Source: Elusimicrobiota bacterium
GTDB taxonomy: Bacteria > Elusimicrobiota > Elusimicrobia > Elusimicrobiales > UBA9959
Direction: 5' to 3'
Assembly: GCA_009773155.1 (NCBI GenBank)
Contig: WOVA01000006.1
Location: 1-56,292, forward strand
DNA: 56,292 bases
In this document: one piece after another, positions 13,933-22,038 of the stretch
Layout of the letters: each line of letters starts with the position of its first letter
How positions within the stretch are numbered: the stretch's first letter is position 1
Notes under the pieces: model-generated
Database searches by the model: none
What the model was told of the DNA's origin: nothing
Seen by the model: the letters and a program-made list of their open reading frames with translations, nothing else
Program-made: the position numbers and the translations under genes

Positions 13933-14901
13933 TTACAGTTTAATCTTCCCGTCCGGCCCGCCCGTCCCGGAGGCGCCCTTGAACAAGGCGCCGAACATCG
14001 GCCCCAGAACCTGCGAGATTATCATCTGGATTATCATCTGTTTGTACATCTCGTCGTTATCGACGACCTTGGGCTCGGGAATTTCCGGCGGCTTGAATTT
14101 TTTGCTGTTAAGGCTGGGGTCGTTCTTCTTGAGGTCCGAATCCACCTGGCCCAGTTCAAGGCCGGCCACCGCGGACTGCTCCTCTATCTCGGTGGTAAGG
14201 TCGGGGTTAGACGAAGCGGCCGATCTCACGAACGCGCTGGAGGACCCGCCGCGCGACTGGTCCACTTTCATACCGGCCGAAGAAAGACTTTTTTTCTCCA
14301 CGGAAGACAGCGCGGCCAGAAGGCCCGAAGGCTTATCCTTCCCTATCGACTTCTTGGCGTCCTGCAGCGGGGACGGCGCCAGTTCGGCGGCCGCGTTGCC
14401 GGCGCCGAAGAATTTCTTGTGGGAGCTTCCCGCCGTCATCGAGTTCCCGCCGCTCCCCGAAAGAGAGCCCGGAGCGCTCATCTTGGGGATGGAGGAACGC
14501 CCCGCGCCGGCCGAAGGCGCGCTGACCCCGGCCGAAGCCGAGGCGGAAGCGGAAACGGAGACCGCGTCATCGGCCGGGCCGGCCCCGGCCTCGCCGTCCG
14601 AAAGCTCTCCTATGCCGGAACTGTACAGCGACGAATCGGCCAGGTCCCCCGCTGTGGCGGGATTGTCGGACATCATGCCGCTGAGGGCGTAGCCGGGGGC
14701 GGAACCCTCGGCCGGTATCTCCAGCGAATTGAGGTCCACGGCCTTGGATTTGAAAGGGTTGCCGGAAGGCACGGAGGTGTCGAACGAGGACTGTTGCATG
14801 AGAGGCAGGGAGAGCCAGGCGAAGACTATCACCACCGCTATTACGCCCCCCACCGCGTACTGGGTATTCTTTGATTTCTTCCCCGAATTTATTTTCATCA
14901 T
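13933..14901 (-). CDS. P5: single-pass Ser/Gly-rich membrane protein, paralogue of P4
   Basis: A 322-residue protein with one N-terminal membrane segment (about 15-35, YAVGGVIAVVIVFAWLSLPL), a Ser/Ala/Gly-rich extracytoplasmic region with IPKM (138-141), the block NDPSLN...PPEIPEPKVVD seen in P4, and a short hydrophobic C-terminal stretch (MIIQMIISQVLGPMFGALF). It lacks the multi-pass domain of P3/P4. The start is one of two adjacent ATGs (14901 or 14898) behind GGGG; the frame is open to 14955. A near-consensus promoter lies about 95 bases upstream, so P5 probably heads the P5-P1 transcript. Confidence 0.78.
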   Translation of the reverse strand: MMKINSGKKSKNTQYAVGGVIAVVIVFAWLSLPLMQQSSFDTSVPSGNPFKSKAVDLNSLEIPAEGSAPGYALSGMMSDNPATAGDLADSSLYSSGIGELSDGEAGAGPADDAVSVSASASASAGVSAPSAGAGRSSIPKMSAPGSLSGSGGNSMTAGSSHKKFFGAGNAAAELAPSPLQDAKKSIGKDKPSGLLAALSSVEKKSLSSAGMKVDQSRGGSSSAFVRSAASSNPDLTTEIEEQSAVAGLELGQVDSDLKKNDPSLNSKKFKPPEIPEPKVVDNDEMYKQMIIQMIISQVLGPMFGALFKGASGTGGPDGKIKL

Positions 14902-14993
14902 AACGCCCCGCTTTTCCCCGTATGGCCTAAAAAAACACTCACTTTCCCTTGACACACCTTCCGCGATGTTCAGGGTAAAGTTTATTCCTCTAT

Positions 14994-15022
14994 GTTATAG
15001 CAGGCGTTCGTTGACTTGTCAA
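14994..15022 (-). promoter_or_regulatory. Sigma-70-type promoter ahead of P5
   Basis: On the minus strand a perfect TTGACA is followed by a 17-base spacer and TATAAC, in the 149-base gap between P6 and P5. It is the best promoter match seen in the window and likely drives P5-P4-P3-P2-P1. Confidence 0.75.
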
Positions 15023-15050
15023 GACCCACAAAGGGCCCTCAAAGGAGCGA

Positions 15051-16190
15051 TTAGAAACAGGAGGACTCGTATCCCCCGCCCTCGAGCTGATAAACCGCGC
15101 AGTCGTTCTTTATATCTGAGGTGCCGTGTTCTCCACGGAAAGTGATGTGGTAATAATCCTGACCCGGCCTCACTCCGTCGGGGCAGCCGGAGGAGCACTT
15201 CTTGGACGTGTAGTCGTACTCCTTGTCGATATCCAGCTCGTCCTTGAGGATAAGGTTGTCTTTTATGTACTGTTCCACGTCGGGGGGAAGCGGCTTCGAA
15301 GAATTACCCGAATCCCCGCCTGCGCCGCCTCCGCCGAGGAGGGCCTGGGTTATCTGGTCCGTCATGCTCTTCTTCAGGGCGTCCTTTGCCTTATCGGCCG
15401 CCGTCTCCGCCTCTTTTACCGCCTTGGGCTTGCCCACGTCCGGGACTGACAGCGTGGTAGGATCCCCTATCTTCAGACTGCCGACCTCCCCGGTCTCGAT
15501 ATGGTCCAGCGAGGTGGCGGCCTGGTTATAGGAGGACATCTGCCCGCCGCCTCCGGCGCCCGTGTGCTTCATGCCGAAGCCCTGGTCCCACTTGGACTTC
15601 GCGGCAAGCGCGGAACCGGTATTTGTGGCCGCGGCAAGATGGCCGCGCGAGGCCATAAGGGCGTTCATGGTCTTGCCGCCCTTGGCCGCGGAACTTCCGG
15701 AGCCGGAGCCGGGCACGCCGGCGAGCTTAAGGCCGTCCGAATCGCCGGAACCTGAAAAAGAAGAGAACGATTTGCTGCCGCCGCCGCCCAGGGCCCCCGC
15801 GCCCGACAGCGAAGCCCCCAGCCTGGAAGAGGACCCGCTTCCGCCGCCGTAAGAGCTTCGCTTGGAACCCGGCGCGGCGGAGGCCGCGGCCGGGGCGCCG
15901 GCCGCCGCTCCCGCCGCCAGCCCGCCGGAATTAAGCGCCTCTTCTATCTTAAGAGCTTTTTCGTCCCTGGCCTTGCCTTCGGGCGTCTCATTGTCCACGA
16001 AGCCGAAATATTTAAGTATCGGAAGCGTGGCGCGGCCGGCGATGCCGGAACCGAAGCTGCGGAACTTGACGTCCTGCATATCCTGCAGGCCGTTCCAGAT
16101 AAGGAAACCAAAAACACCTCCCCCCATTAAAAGGAAGGTGACGACCATGACTATAAGGGATTTTTTTCCCCTGTCGGCATTATCGGCCAT
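15051..16190 (-). CDS. P6: single-pass Gly/Ser-rich protein with Cys-rich C-terminal domain, unknown family
   Basis: A 379-residue protein, first of the six in transcription order. It has a basic stub, one membrane segment (about 11-33, SLIVMVVTFLLMGGGVFGFL), an Ala/Gly/Ser-rich extracytoplasmic linker with a SLSGAGALGGG block resembling those in P4/P5, SLKIGDPTTLSVPD (compare the NDP blocks of P4/P5), and a compact C-terminal domain with four Cys (KKCSSGC, NDCAVY, SSCF) that could form two disulfides. The frame opens at a TTG at 16223, but ATG 16190 (MADNADRGKK) gives the compact N terminus seen in its relatives. A strong promoter separates it from P5. No known family recognised. Confidence 0.78.
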   Translation of the reverse strand: MADNADRGKKSLIVMVVTFLLMGGGVFGFLIWNGLQDMQDVKFRSFGSGIAGRATLPILKYFGFVDNETPEGKARDEKALKIEEALNSGGLAAGAAAGAPAAASAAPGSKRSSYGGGSGSSSRLGASLSGAGALGGGGSKSFSSFSGSGDSDGLKLAGVPGSGSGSSAAKGGKTMNALMASRGHLAAATNTGSALAAKSKWDQGFGMKHTGAGGGGQMSSYNQAATSLDHIETGEVGSLKIGDPTTLSVPDVGKPKAVKEAETAADKAKDALKKSMTDQITQALLGGGGAGGDSGNSSKPLPPDVEQYIKDNLILKDELDIDKEYDYTSKKCSSGCPDGVRPGQDYYHITFRGEHGTSDIKNDCAVYQLEGGGYESSCF

Positions 16191-16260
16191 ATAATGTCCC
16201 CAAACAAAACACTCCTTCCACAACAGCCCTTACGGTGCGCGGAAAGCTCCTTCAAACAGT

Positions 16261-17460
16261 CTAGCAGAGGGCCGCGCTTTTTTCAAGGCCCAGCGAGGCG
16301 TGCTTTTTGGCTATCTCGCCGGCCAGTTCGTCCACTTTGACCAGGTCCGCTTCCAGCGGCAGGCCCTTCACAAGTACCGGCGGCAGGACCTCTGCCTTGA
16401 AAGCCCCCAGCGCAGAAGCCAGCGATTCGACCAACTTCCCGCCCCAGCCGAAGGAACCGAGCACCCCTATCCACCTGGCCTTAGGGCGCAGGGCGTTGAC
16501 CAGGTAAGCGGCGTAGACGGCTTTGGGATGGGCGCCGGCCAGCACCATCGGGGTCCCCACCACTATAGTGGCCGCGTCCACCAGCGCCATGGCGAGCCTG
16601 CCCGTATCCACATCTTCGAGATTGAGCTTCTCCACGTGCACGCCCAGTTCCTGCAGCCGGCTATGGAGGCGGTTGACAAGGACGAGGGTGCTGCCGTGCA
16701 TGGAAACATAGGCCAGGACCACCTTGTTCTTCGGCGCGGAAATGGCCCAGTCGGAATAGTATTCCCTGACTTTGCCGGGCATCTGGCCCTTGTGCACCGG
16801 GCCGTGGCTGGGACAGATGAAGCCGGCCGGCAGGTCGGCGATCTTCCCGAGATTGGCCTTTATCTGCTGTCGGAAAGGCATCATGATCTCGGCGTAGTAC
16901 CGCTTCATGGGCTCGTAGACGTCCTCCGGGTCGGAGAAGGGGTTGGGCGTGGCCAGATGGGAGCCGAAGAAGTCGCAGGTGAACAGCACGCCGTCGGACT
17001 CGAGCCAGGTGCACATGGTCTCGGGCCAGTGCACCCAGGGGGTGTAGATGAACCTGAGCTTCTTCCCGCCGAGGTCCAGCTCCTCGCCGTCCTTCACCTC
17101 GATGAACTTCTCCGCCGGGACATGGAGGTGCGACATCAGGAATTCTTTGCACCTGGGGTTGGTCACCACCATGGCGGCCGGGTACTTCTCCAGCAGCGTG
17201 ACTATGCCGCCGCTGTGGTCCTGCTCGGCGTGCTGGGCTATTATATAGTCTATTTTCTTTTCCTCTTTGAGGTAGTCGAGCAGGACGCCTATCTTTTCGG
17301 GATCGGCCGCGTCTATTACCGCGACCTTATCATTCCCCCTCACCAGGTAGGAATTATAGCTGGTCCCCTGCGGGAGCGGGATAAGCGCGTCGAAAAACTT
17401 GCGGTTAAAATGATTGACGCAGATAAATTCCACGCTTTCGGTCAGTTTCACGGGTTTCAT
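16261..17460 (-). CDS. fprA: A-type flavodiiron protein (oxygen or NO reductase)
   Basis: A 399-residue flavodiiron protein: an N-terminal metallo-beta-lactamase-like diiron domain and a C-terminal flavodoxin domain. Such enzymes reduce O2 to water or NO to N2O in the cytoplasm of anaerobes. Probable iron ligands are His77, Glu79 and Asp81 (HAEQDHSGG), His144 (PWVHWPET), Asp163 (CDFFGSH) and His219 (CPSHGPV), so the full set is present. The flavodoxin part starts near residue 245 (VVLAYVSMHGST) with the later GSFGWGG loop. No rubredoxin domain is fused, so the electron donor is encoded elsewhere. It follows the ThiS/MoaD-like gene by 9 bases. Confidence 0.95.
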   Translation of the reverse strand: MKPVKLTESVEFICVNHFNRKFFDALIPLPQGTSYNSYLVRGNDKVAVIDAADPEKIGVLLDYLKEEKKIDYIIAQHAEQDHSGGIVTLLEKYPAAMVVTNPRCKEFLMSHLHVPAEKFIEVKDGEELDLGGKKLRFIYTPWVHWPETMCTWLESDGVLFTCDFFGSHLATPNPFSDPEDVYEPMKRYYAEIMMPFRQQIKANLGKIADLPAGFICPSHGPVHKGQMPGKVREYYSDWAISAPKNKVVLAYVSMHGSTLVLVNRLHSRLQELGVHVEKLNLEDVDTGRLAMALVDAATIVVGTPMVLAGAHPKAVYAAYLVNALRPKARWIGVLGSFGWGGKLVESLASALGAFKAEVLPPVLVKGLPLEADLVKVDELAGEIAKKHASLGLEKSAALC

Positions 17461-17469
17461 GTTGTCTCC

Positions 17470-17748
17470 TTATCCTCCCGATACCGGCGGGAAGATATGC
17501 AGAATGTCTCCGTCGGAAATCTTCACGGCGCGGGCGGCGGCGTTGTCGAGCATTTCGGAATTAAGGGTCAGCACGAAATGGCCGCGCACTTTCCCCGCTT
17601 CGTCGAGCAGTATTTTCCTTATCTCCGGCTCCTTAACCGCGCAGAGCGCCTCTATCAGCTCGCCCACGGTGGAGCCTTCCAGCTCCCGGCGGGCGAAGCC
17701 CAGCCTGGAGCGGAGCGTCGTATATACGCTTACAGCGGCCTTCGGCAT
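17470..17748 (-). CDS. ThiS/MoaD-like sulfur-carrier protein
   Basis: A 92-residue ubiquitin-fold protein ending in the exposed PPVSGG; the terminal Gly-Gly is the adenylation and thiocarboxylation site of sulfur carriers such as MoaD and ThiS. The beta-grasp pattern is visible (VSVYTTLRSR ... GDILHIFPPVSGG). The start at 17748 avoids overlap with the MurC-type gene; an upstream ATG at 17769 would overlap its stop. No E1-type partner (MoeB/ThiF) or MoaE is in the window, so pathway assignment (molybdopterin, thiamine, tungsten cofactor or other sulfur delivery) is open. Confidence 0.82.
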   Translation of the reverse strand: MPKAAVSVYTTLRSRLGFARRELEGSTVGELIEALCAVKEPEIRKILLDEAGKVRGHFVLTLNSEMLDNAAARAVKISDGDILHIFPPVSGG

Positions 17749-17755
17749 AACTCTT

Positions 17756-19138
17756 CTATATTTTACCATTTGCCCCGGGGGCGCCGGATAGCGCCGCCAG
17801 TATATTCCGCGCCAGCTCAGGCAGACCGGGGTCCCGGGCCCCCATCACTATGACGATGTCGCCGGGGCGCGCGGCGGCGGCCACTTCCGCCGCTACCCGT
17901 CCCCGGTCCGGCAGATGCCGGGCTTTCAGCCCCGCGGCCGCGGCGTCGGCGGCCAGGTCGGCGGACGAGATATCCTTCGCGACGGTGCCGCCGGCGTAAT
18001 AGATATCCGGGAAGAAAACCTCATCCCCGGGGGAGAGAGCCGCGGCGAGGACGCCGGCGAGTTCCCGGCGCATCAGCCGCGCCGGGGTGAAACCGTGAGG
18101 CTGGAAAAGGGCGAGGACGCGCCCACCCTCCCTCAGCCTCAGCGCTGAAAGAACGGCCGCTATCTTGGCCGGGTTATGGGCGAAATCGTCTATCACGGTC
18201 ACGCCTCCGGCGCGGCCTATGACATTGAACCGGCGCGCGACTCCCTTGAACCCGGAGAGCGCCGCGGCGCAGGTCTCCAGGCCCACGCCCAGCCTGGCGC
18301 AGGCCGCCGCCGCGGCCACGGCATTGTCGATACTGTAATCGCCGGGCGCCGGGACGGAGAACTCCACGCCGCCGAGCTTAAATCGGGACTCGAAAAGGCC
18401 GGGGCGCGGGTCGGAGAAGCGGGGCTCCCGGGCGGAACGCCCGAAAGATCCGGCGGCGGGCTTTATCGCCGAAGCTTCGGGGTCGTCGGCGCAGGATATC
18501 ATTTCGCCGCAATTGGCGGCGAAAGCGGAGAATATCCCGCGCAGTTCGGGGACTTCCTTATGGTCGCGGGTTATGTTCAGAAGGACGCCGAGCGCGGGCT
18601 GGTAGCGCGCTACGGTGCCGTCGGATTCGTCGGCCTCGACCACCAGCGGCCCGCCCCCCCCGGAGAAGGCGTTGCCCAGCAGGCCTTTCGCCTTCAGCGA
18701 CAGAAGTGCCCCGCCCGTTATTATCGACGGCTTCAGCCCGGCGAAATCCAGTATCTCGAAGATCATGGCCGCGACGGTGGATTTGCCGCTGGTGCCCGCT
18801 ACCGCGACGGCGCGCGAGGAATTGACATGCTCCGCCAGCAGTTCCGAGCGGTGAATTACCGGTACGCCCAGTTCCGCCGCGCGGGCCAGGTCCGGGTTGG
18901 AGTTTTCCACGGCGGTGGAGGCGACCACTTTCGCCGGGCCAGCCTCCACGCCGGAGCCGTCCTGCGGGAATATCCTTATGCCGATATTTTCCAGAGCGGC
19001 GCGGGTCTCTGCGTTGCGGCCGGCGTCGAAATCCCTGTCGGAACCGGTGGCCGGCAGCCCGGACAGCGCCCGCATCTGGGCCAGCGCGCTCATACCGAAA
19101 CCGCCTATGCCCGTAAAATGAAAAACAATCTTCTCCAT
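17756..19138 (-). CDS. MurC-type Mur ligase (UDP-N-acetylmuramate-amino acid or peptide ligase)
   Basis: A 460-residue Mur ligase. It has the N-terminal Rossmann-like motif FHFTGIGGFGMSALAQ, the ATP loop AGTSGKSTVAA, EADESDGT, the ITRDHKE central block and the C-terminal IDDFAHNP motif, which together place it in the MurC/Mpl group rather than MurD-F. The reaction would be ATP-dependent attachment of L-Ala (MurC) or a recycled peptide (Mpl) to UDP-MurNAc in the cytoplasm. The isolated location, away from a division-wall cluster, makes an Mpl-like or secondary MurC role possible. The ATG at 19138 is preferred; a TTG at 19147 is in frame. A perfect palindrome begins 24 bases upstream. Confidence 0.87.
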   Translation of the reverse strand: MEKIVFHFTGIGGFGMSALAQMRALSGLPATGSDRDFDAGRNAETRAALENIGIRIFPQDGSGVEAGPAKVVASTAVENSNPDLARAAELGVPVIHRSELLAEHVNSSRAVAVAGTSGKSTVAAMIFEILDFAGLKPSIITGGALLSLKAKGLLGNAFSGGGGPLVVEADESDGTVARYQPALGVLLNITRDHKEVPELRGIFSAFAANCGEMISCADDPEASAIKPAAGSFGRSAREPRFSDPRPGLFESRFKLGGVEFSVPAPGDYSIDNAVAAAAACARLGVGLETCAAALSGFKGVARRFNVIGRAGGVTVIDDFAHNPAKIAAVLSALRLREGGRVLALFQPHGFTPARLMRRELAGVLAAALSPGDEVFFPDIYYAGGTVAKDISSADLAADAAAAGLKARHLPDRGRVAAEVAAAARPGDIVIVMGARDPGLPELARNILAALSGAPGANGKI

Positions 19139-19161
19139 GTCAGTCAATTAAACAATATTCC

Positions 19162-19197
19162 GGGGACGTTGTTTAGTCGGAACTAAACAACGTCCCC
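19162..19197. repeat. Family C palindrome between divergent genes
   Basis: Sixteen-base perfect arms GGGGACGTTGTTTAGT and ACTAAACAACGTCCCC flank CGGA. It lies between two divergently transcribed genes, upstream of both, so it cannot be a terminator of either. Its outer GGGGAC/GTCCCC ends match those of family A. Confidence 0.92.
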
Positions 19198-19274
19198 TTG
19201 TTTTTGTAATATATATCCTGCGACCGCTCGATAGCCGCCTTCATCAGGGACAGGAAAGGTTAAAGGAGAAAAAC

Positions 19275-19658
19275 ATGAAAAGCGTGATAGTGACCGACAA
19301 AGCGCCGGCGGCCATAGGCCCCTACTCGCAGGCCATAGAGACCGACACTCTTATTTTCATCTCCGGACAGCTTCCCGTGGACCCAAAAACCGGCCAGATG
19401 GCGCCGCCCGAAGTGAAGGCCCAGACCGAGGCCGTCCTCAGGAACATACTGGGGATCATGGCCGCCAGGGGCCTGCCGCTGGATAACATCATCAAAACGA
19501 CGGTTTACATGACCGACCTGGGCCAGTTCCAGGCGATGAACGAGGTATACGCGAAATATTTTCATAAGCATCCCCCCGCCAGGGCGACGGTGGAAGTGAA
19601 GGCCCTGCCCAAGGGCGCGCTGGTGGAGATAGAGGCGATAGCGGAGAAGCAGCTATAA
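19275..19658 (+). CDS. ridA: RidA family reactive imine deaminase
   Basis: A 127-residue YjgF/YER057c/UK114 protein. RidA hydrolyses reactive 2-aminoacrylate-type enamines and imines released by PLP enzymes. Visible family marks are the N-terminal PAAIGPYSQAI, the FISGQLPVDP strand, and the C-terminal PPARATVEVKALPKGALVEI with the Arg that binds the substrate carboxylate. Length is typical. AAAGGAGAAAAAC gives a strong ribosome site. It is followed 20 bases later by malQ and may be co-transcribed. Confidence 0.95.
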   Translation: MKSVIVTDKAPAAIGPYSQAIETDTLIFISGQLPVDPKTGQMAPPEVKAQTEAVLRNILGIMAARGLPLDNIIKTTVYMTDLGQFQAMNEVYAKYFHKHPPARATVEVKALPKGALVEIEAIAEKQL

Positions 19659-19678
19659 GGAGCCCGGGACCGGCGCAC

Positions 19679-21232
19679 ATGCACAAGATACTCAAACGCA
19701 AGCACGTAGGCGTACTGCTACCCATCTTCTCCATGCGCTCCGAGCGCGACTGGGGCATAGGCGACATCACCTCCATGCACGGCTGGCTGGAGATACTCAA
19801 GGCCGCCGAGCTGGACATACTGCAGATACTGCCGATCAACGAGATGCCGCCGGGCGTCAACTGTCCCTACACGGCGCTGAGCGCCTTCGCCATAGACCCG
19901 GTCTACATCGACCCGGAGGCAGTCGAGGAGCTCAAGGAGGCCCCCGAGGCGCTGGAATTCCTGGCCTCCAAAGAGTTCAGGGACCGCCTGCACCATGTCC
20001 GGTCCGCGAAGACCATACTCTACGACGATATACGCGGGCTCAAGCACGAGGCTCTCTGGAAGATCTACGCCGCCTTCGACCGCAACCACGTAAAGAAAGG
20101 CACGAAAGAGGGCCGCGACTTCGCCGGGTTCTGCGGGAAGAACGCCTATTGGCTGGAGGACTACGCCCTGTTCCGGCGGCTCAAGGACGTCAATCGCTGG
20201 ATCTCGTGGACGCACTGGGACCAGGCCCTGTCCGAGCGGCGGCCCGAGGCGCTCGAAAAAGCGCGCGCGGAGAACGCCCTCGAGATAAATTATTTCAAGT
20301 ACCTCCAATGGCTGATCTTCCGCCAATGGGCGCCCATGCGCTGGCGCGCCGGCGAGCTGGGCATAAAACTTTTCGGCGACCTGCCCTTCATGGTCAACCA
20401 GGAGGCGGCCGACGTCTGGTCGCGCCAGGACGAGTTCGACATCACCAACTCGATAGGCGCGCCGCCCGACGCCTTCACGCCCGAAGGCCAGAAATGGGGC
20501 CTGCCGGCCTACCGCTGGGAGGAGATCGGGAAGAATAATTTCGAGTGGTGGCGCCTCAAGCTCAAAAGCTCGGAGGACCTCTACGACATCTACCGCATAG
20601 ACCATATGGTCGGCTTCTTCCGCACCTGGATAGTGCCCGAGGACAAGAAGCTCAAGCCGCATTTCGACGTGGAGGGAGAGGAGAACCAGGAGGCCAGGGG
20701 CCACCGCTTCCTCAAAGCGCTGGTCGCCGCGTCCCCGATGCTGCCCATAGGCGAGGACCTCGGCCTCATCCCCCCCTTCGTCCGCAAGGTGCTCGCAGAG
20801 CAGGGCGTGCCCGGCTACAAGGTCATGCGCTGGGAGACCAAAGAAGACGGCGCCTATATCGACCCCGCCGATTATCCCGCGGTCTCGCTGGCCACCACCT
20901 CCACCCATGACACCGAGACGCTGGCCGAGTGGTGGGCGAGCGTCGCCTACGCCGAGAAGAAGAAATTCTGGGAAATGATAGCAGGAGAGGGCCGGCCGCC
21001 GGCCTTCGCCAAAGCGCTGGACAGGATAACCGAGAAGGCCATCGCCTCCGGTTCGCGCGTGGTGCTGCTGACCTATCCCGATATATTCGGGACGAAAGAC
21101 CGGATAAACACCCCTAATACGCTGGGGCCGCATAACTGGGCCTTCCGCGTGCCGGTGCCGCTGGAAAAATTCGTTTACAAGCACGGCGCCATGCTTGAAA
21201 AGCTTGCTCGCTGGATAAGGGAGGCCCGGTGA
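19679..21232 (+). CDS. malQ: 4-alpha-glucanotransferase (amylomaltase)
   Basis: A 517-residue GH77 enzyme that transfers alpha-1,4-glucan segments between maltooligosaccharides, used in glycogen or starch turnover. The catalytic signatures are present: RIDH with the nucleophile Asp308, GEDLG with the acid/base Glu359, and THDTET with the third acid Asp411. DLPFMVNQEAADVWS and the KWGLPAYRWE loop are also typical. It has the compact length of the Thermus/plant DPE1 type, without N-terminal starch-binding domains. Its stop overlaps the next gene's GTG start by 4 nt. Confidence 0.95.
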   Translation: MHKILKRKHVGVLLPIFSMRSERDWGIGDITSMHGWLEILKAAELDILQILPINEMPPGVNCPYTALSAFAIDPVYIDPEAVEELKEAPEALEFLASKEFRDRLHHVRSAKTILYDDIRGLKHEALWKIYAAFDRNHVKKGTKEGRDFAGFCGKNAYWLEDYALFRRLKDVNRWISWTHWDQALSERRPEALEKARAENALEINYFKYLQWLIFRQWAPMRWRAGELGIKLFGDLPFMVNQEAADVWSRQDEFDITNSIGAPPDAFTPEGQKWGLPAYRWEEIGKNNFEWWRLKLKSSEDLYDIYRIDHMVGFFRTWIVPEDKKLKPHFDVEGEENQEARGHRFLKALVAASPMLPIGEDLGLIPPFVRKVLAEQGVPGYKVMRWETKEDGAYIDPADYPAVSLATTSTHDTETLAEWWASVAYAEKKKFWEMIAGEGRPPAFAKALDRITEKAIASGSRVVLLTYPDIFGTKDRINTPNTLGPHNWAFRVPVPLEKFVYKHGAMLEKLARWIREAR

Positions 21233-22038
21233 AAAAAACGCTGCTCACGCTGCTGGCCGCGCCGCTGCTGGCCGGCTGCTCGCTCAACCGGACGGCCGCC
21301 CGCGTGACCGGTGGCGTAATAGACGAGGGCATATCGTCGGTCTTCGCCCAGTCCGACCCGCAATACGCCCGCGAGGCCCTGCCCGGCAATCTCCAGCTCA
21401 TGGAGATACTCATAGCCAATGACCCGGGAAATAAAGGGCTGCTGGTCAACGCGGCGCAGGGTTTTTGCGGCTACGCTTTCATGTTCCTGGAGGACGGCGC
21501 GCCGGAGCGGGCCTCCGGCTTCTACCTCAAGGGGCAGGCCTACGCGGAGCGGGCCCTGGGCGGGCGCGGCCCGGCCGAAGCGCGCAAGAAAGACGTGCCG
21601 GCCCTGTTCTGGCACACCTTCTGCAAAGCCTCCTACGTTAACATCAACCGCGACAAGCCCGAGGCCATCGCCGAGATACCGTCGATAGAGCCCGCGGCGC
21701 TGCGGCTGCTGGAGCTGGAGCCTTCGTACTATTACAACGGCGCGCAGAGCGTCATGGGCGCCTATTATTCCATACGCCCGCGCATGCTGGGCGGCGACCC
21801 GGACAAGGCCCGGGCTTATTTCGCCGCCGCGGCCTCGGGCGCCGGCGCGGATTTCCTGCTCAACCGCTACATGGCCGCGCGCATGTACGCGCCGGCCGCG
21901 CTCGACGAGGAATTCTTCACCGCGACGCTGGAGGCTGTGCTGGCCGCCGAGCTCAGGGACGACGACGCACGGCTCGCCAACGAGGTCGCAAAAATAAAGG
22001 CCAAAACCCTGCTGGAGGAAAAAGATGAACTTTTCTAG
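21229..22038 (+). CDS. TRAP-associated TatT-family lipoprotein
   Basis: A 269-residue lipoprotein. The signal peptide ends in LLAGC (lipobox, Cys about 17). The mature part is entirely helical with TPR-like spacing (MLGGDPDKARAYFAAAASGAG) and resembles the TatT (TP0956-like) component, which forms a complex with the TRAP binding protein in Treponema and related bacteria. The next gene encodes that binding protein and overlaps it by 14 nt, supporting the assignment. A GTG start overlaps the malQ stop (GTGA). It is expected to sit in the periplasm, lipid-anchored. Confidence 0.82.
   Translation: MKKTLLTLLAAPLLAGCSLNRTAARVTGGVIDEGISSVFAQSDPQYAREALPGNLQLMEILIANDPGNKGLLVNAAQGFCGYAFMFLEDGAPERASGFYLKGQAYAERALGGRGPAEARKKDVPALFWHTFCKASYVNINRDKPEAIAEIPSIEPAALRLLELEPSYYYNGAQSVMGAYYSIRPRMLGGDPDKARAYFAAAASGAGADFLLNRYMAARMYAPAALDEEFFTATLEAVLAAELRDDDARLANEVAKIKAKTLLEEKDELF

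Noticed and set aside
16300-17853. Long plus-strand open frame opposite the flavodiiron and sulfur-carrier genes
   Set aside because: It is antisense to two well-recognised genes, has no ribosome site and no similarity to known proteins; long shadow frames are expected at this GC content.
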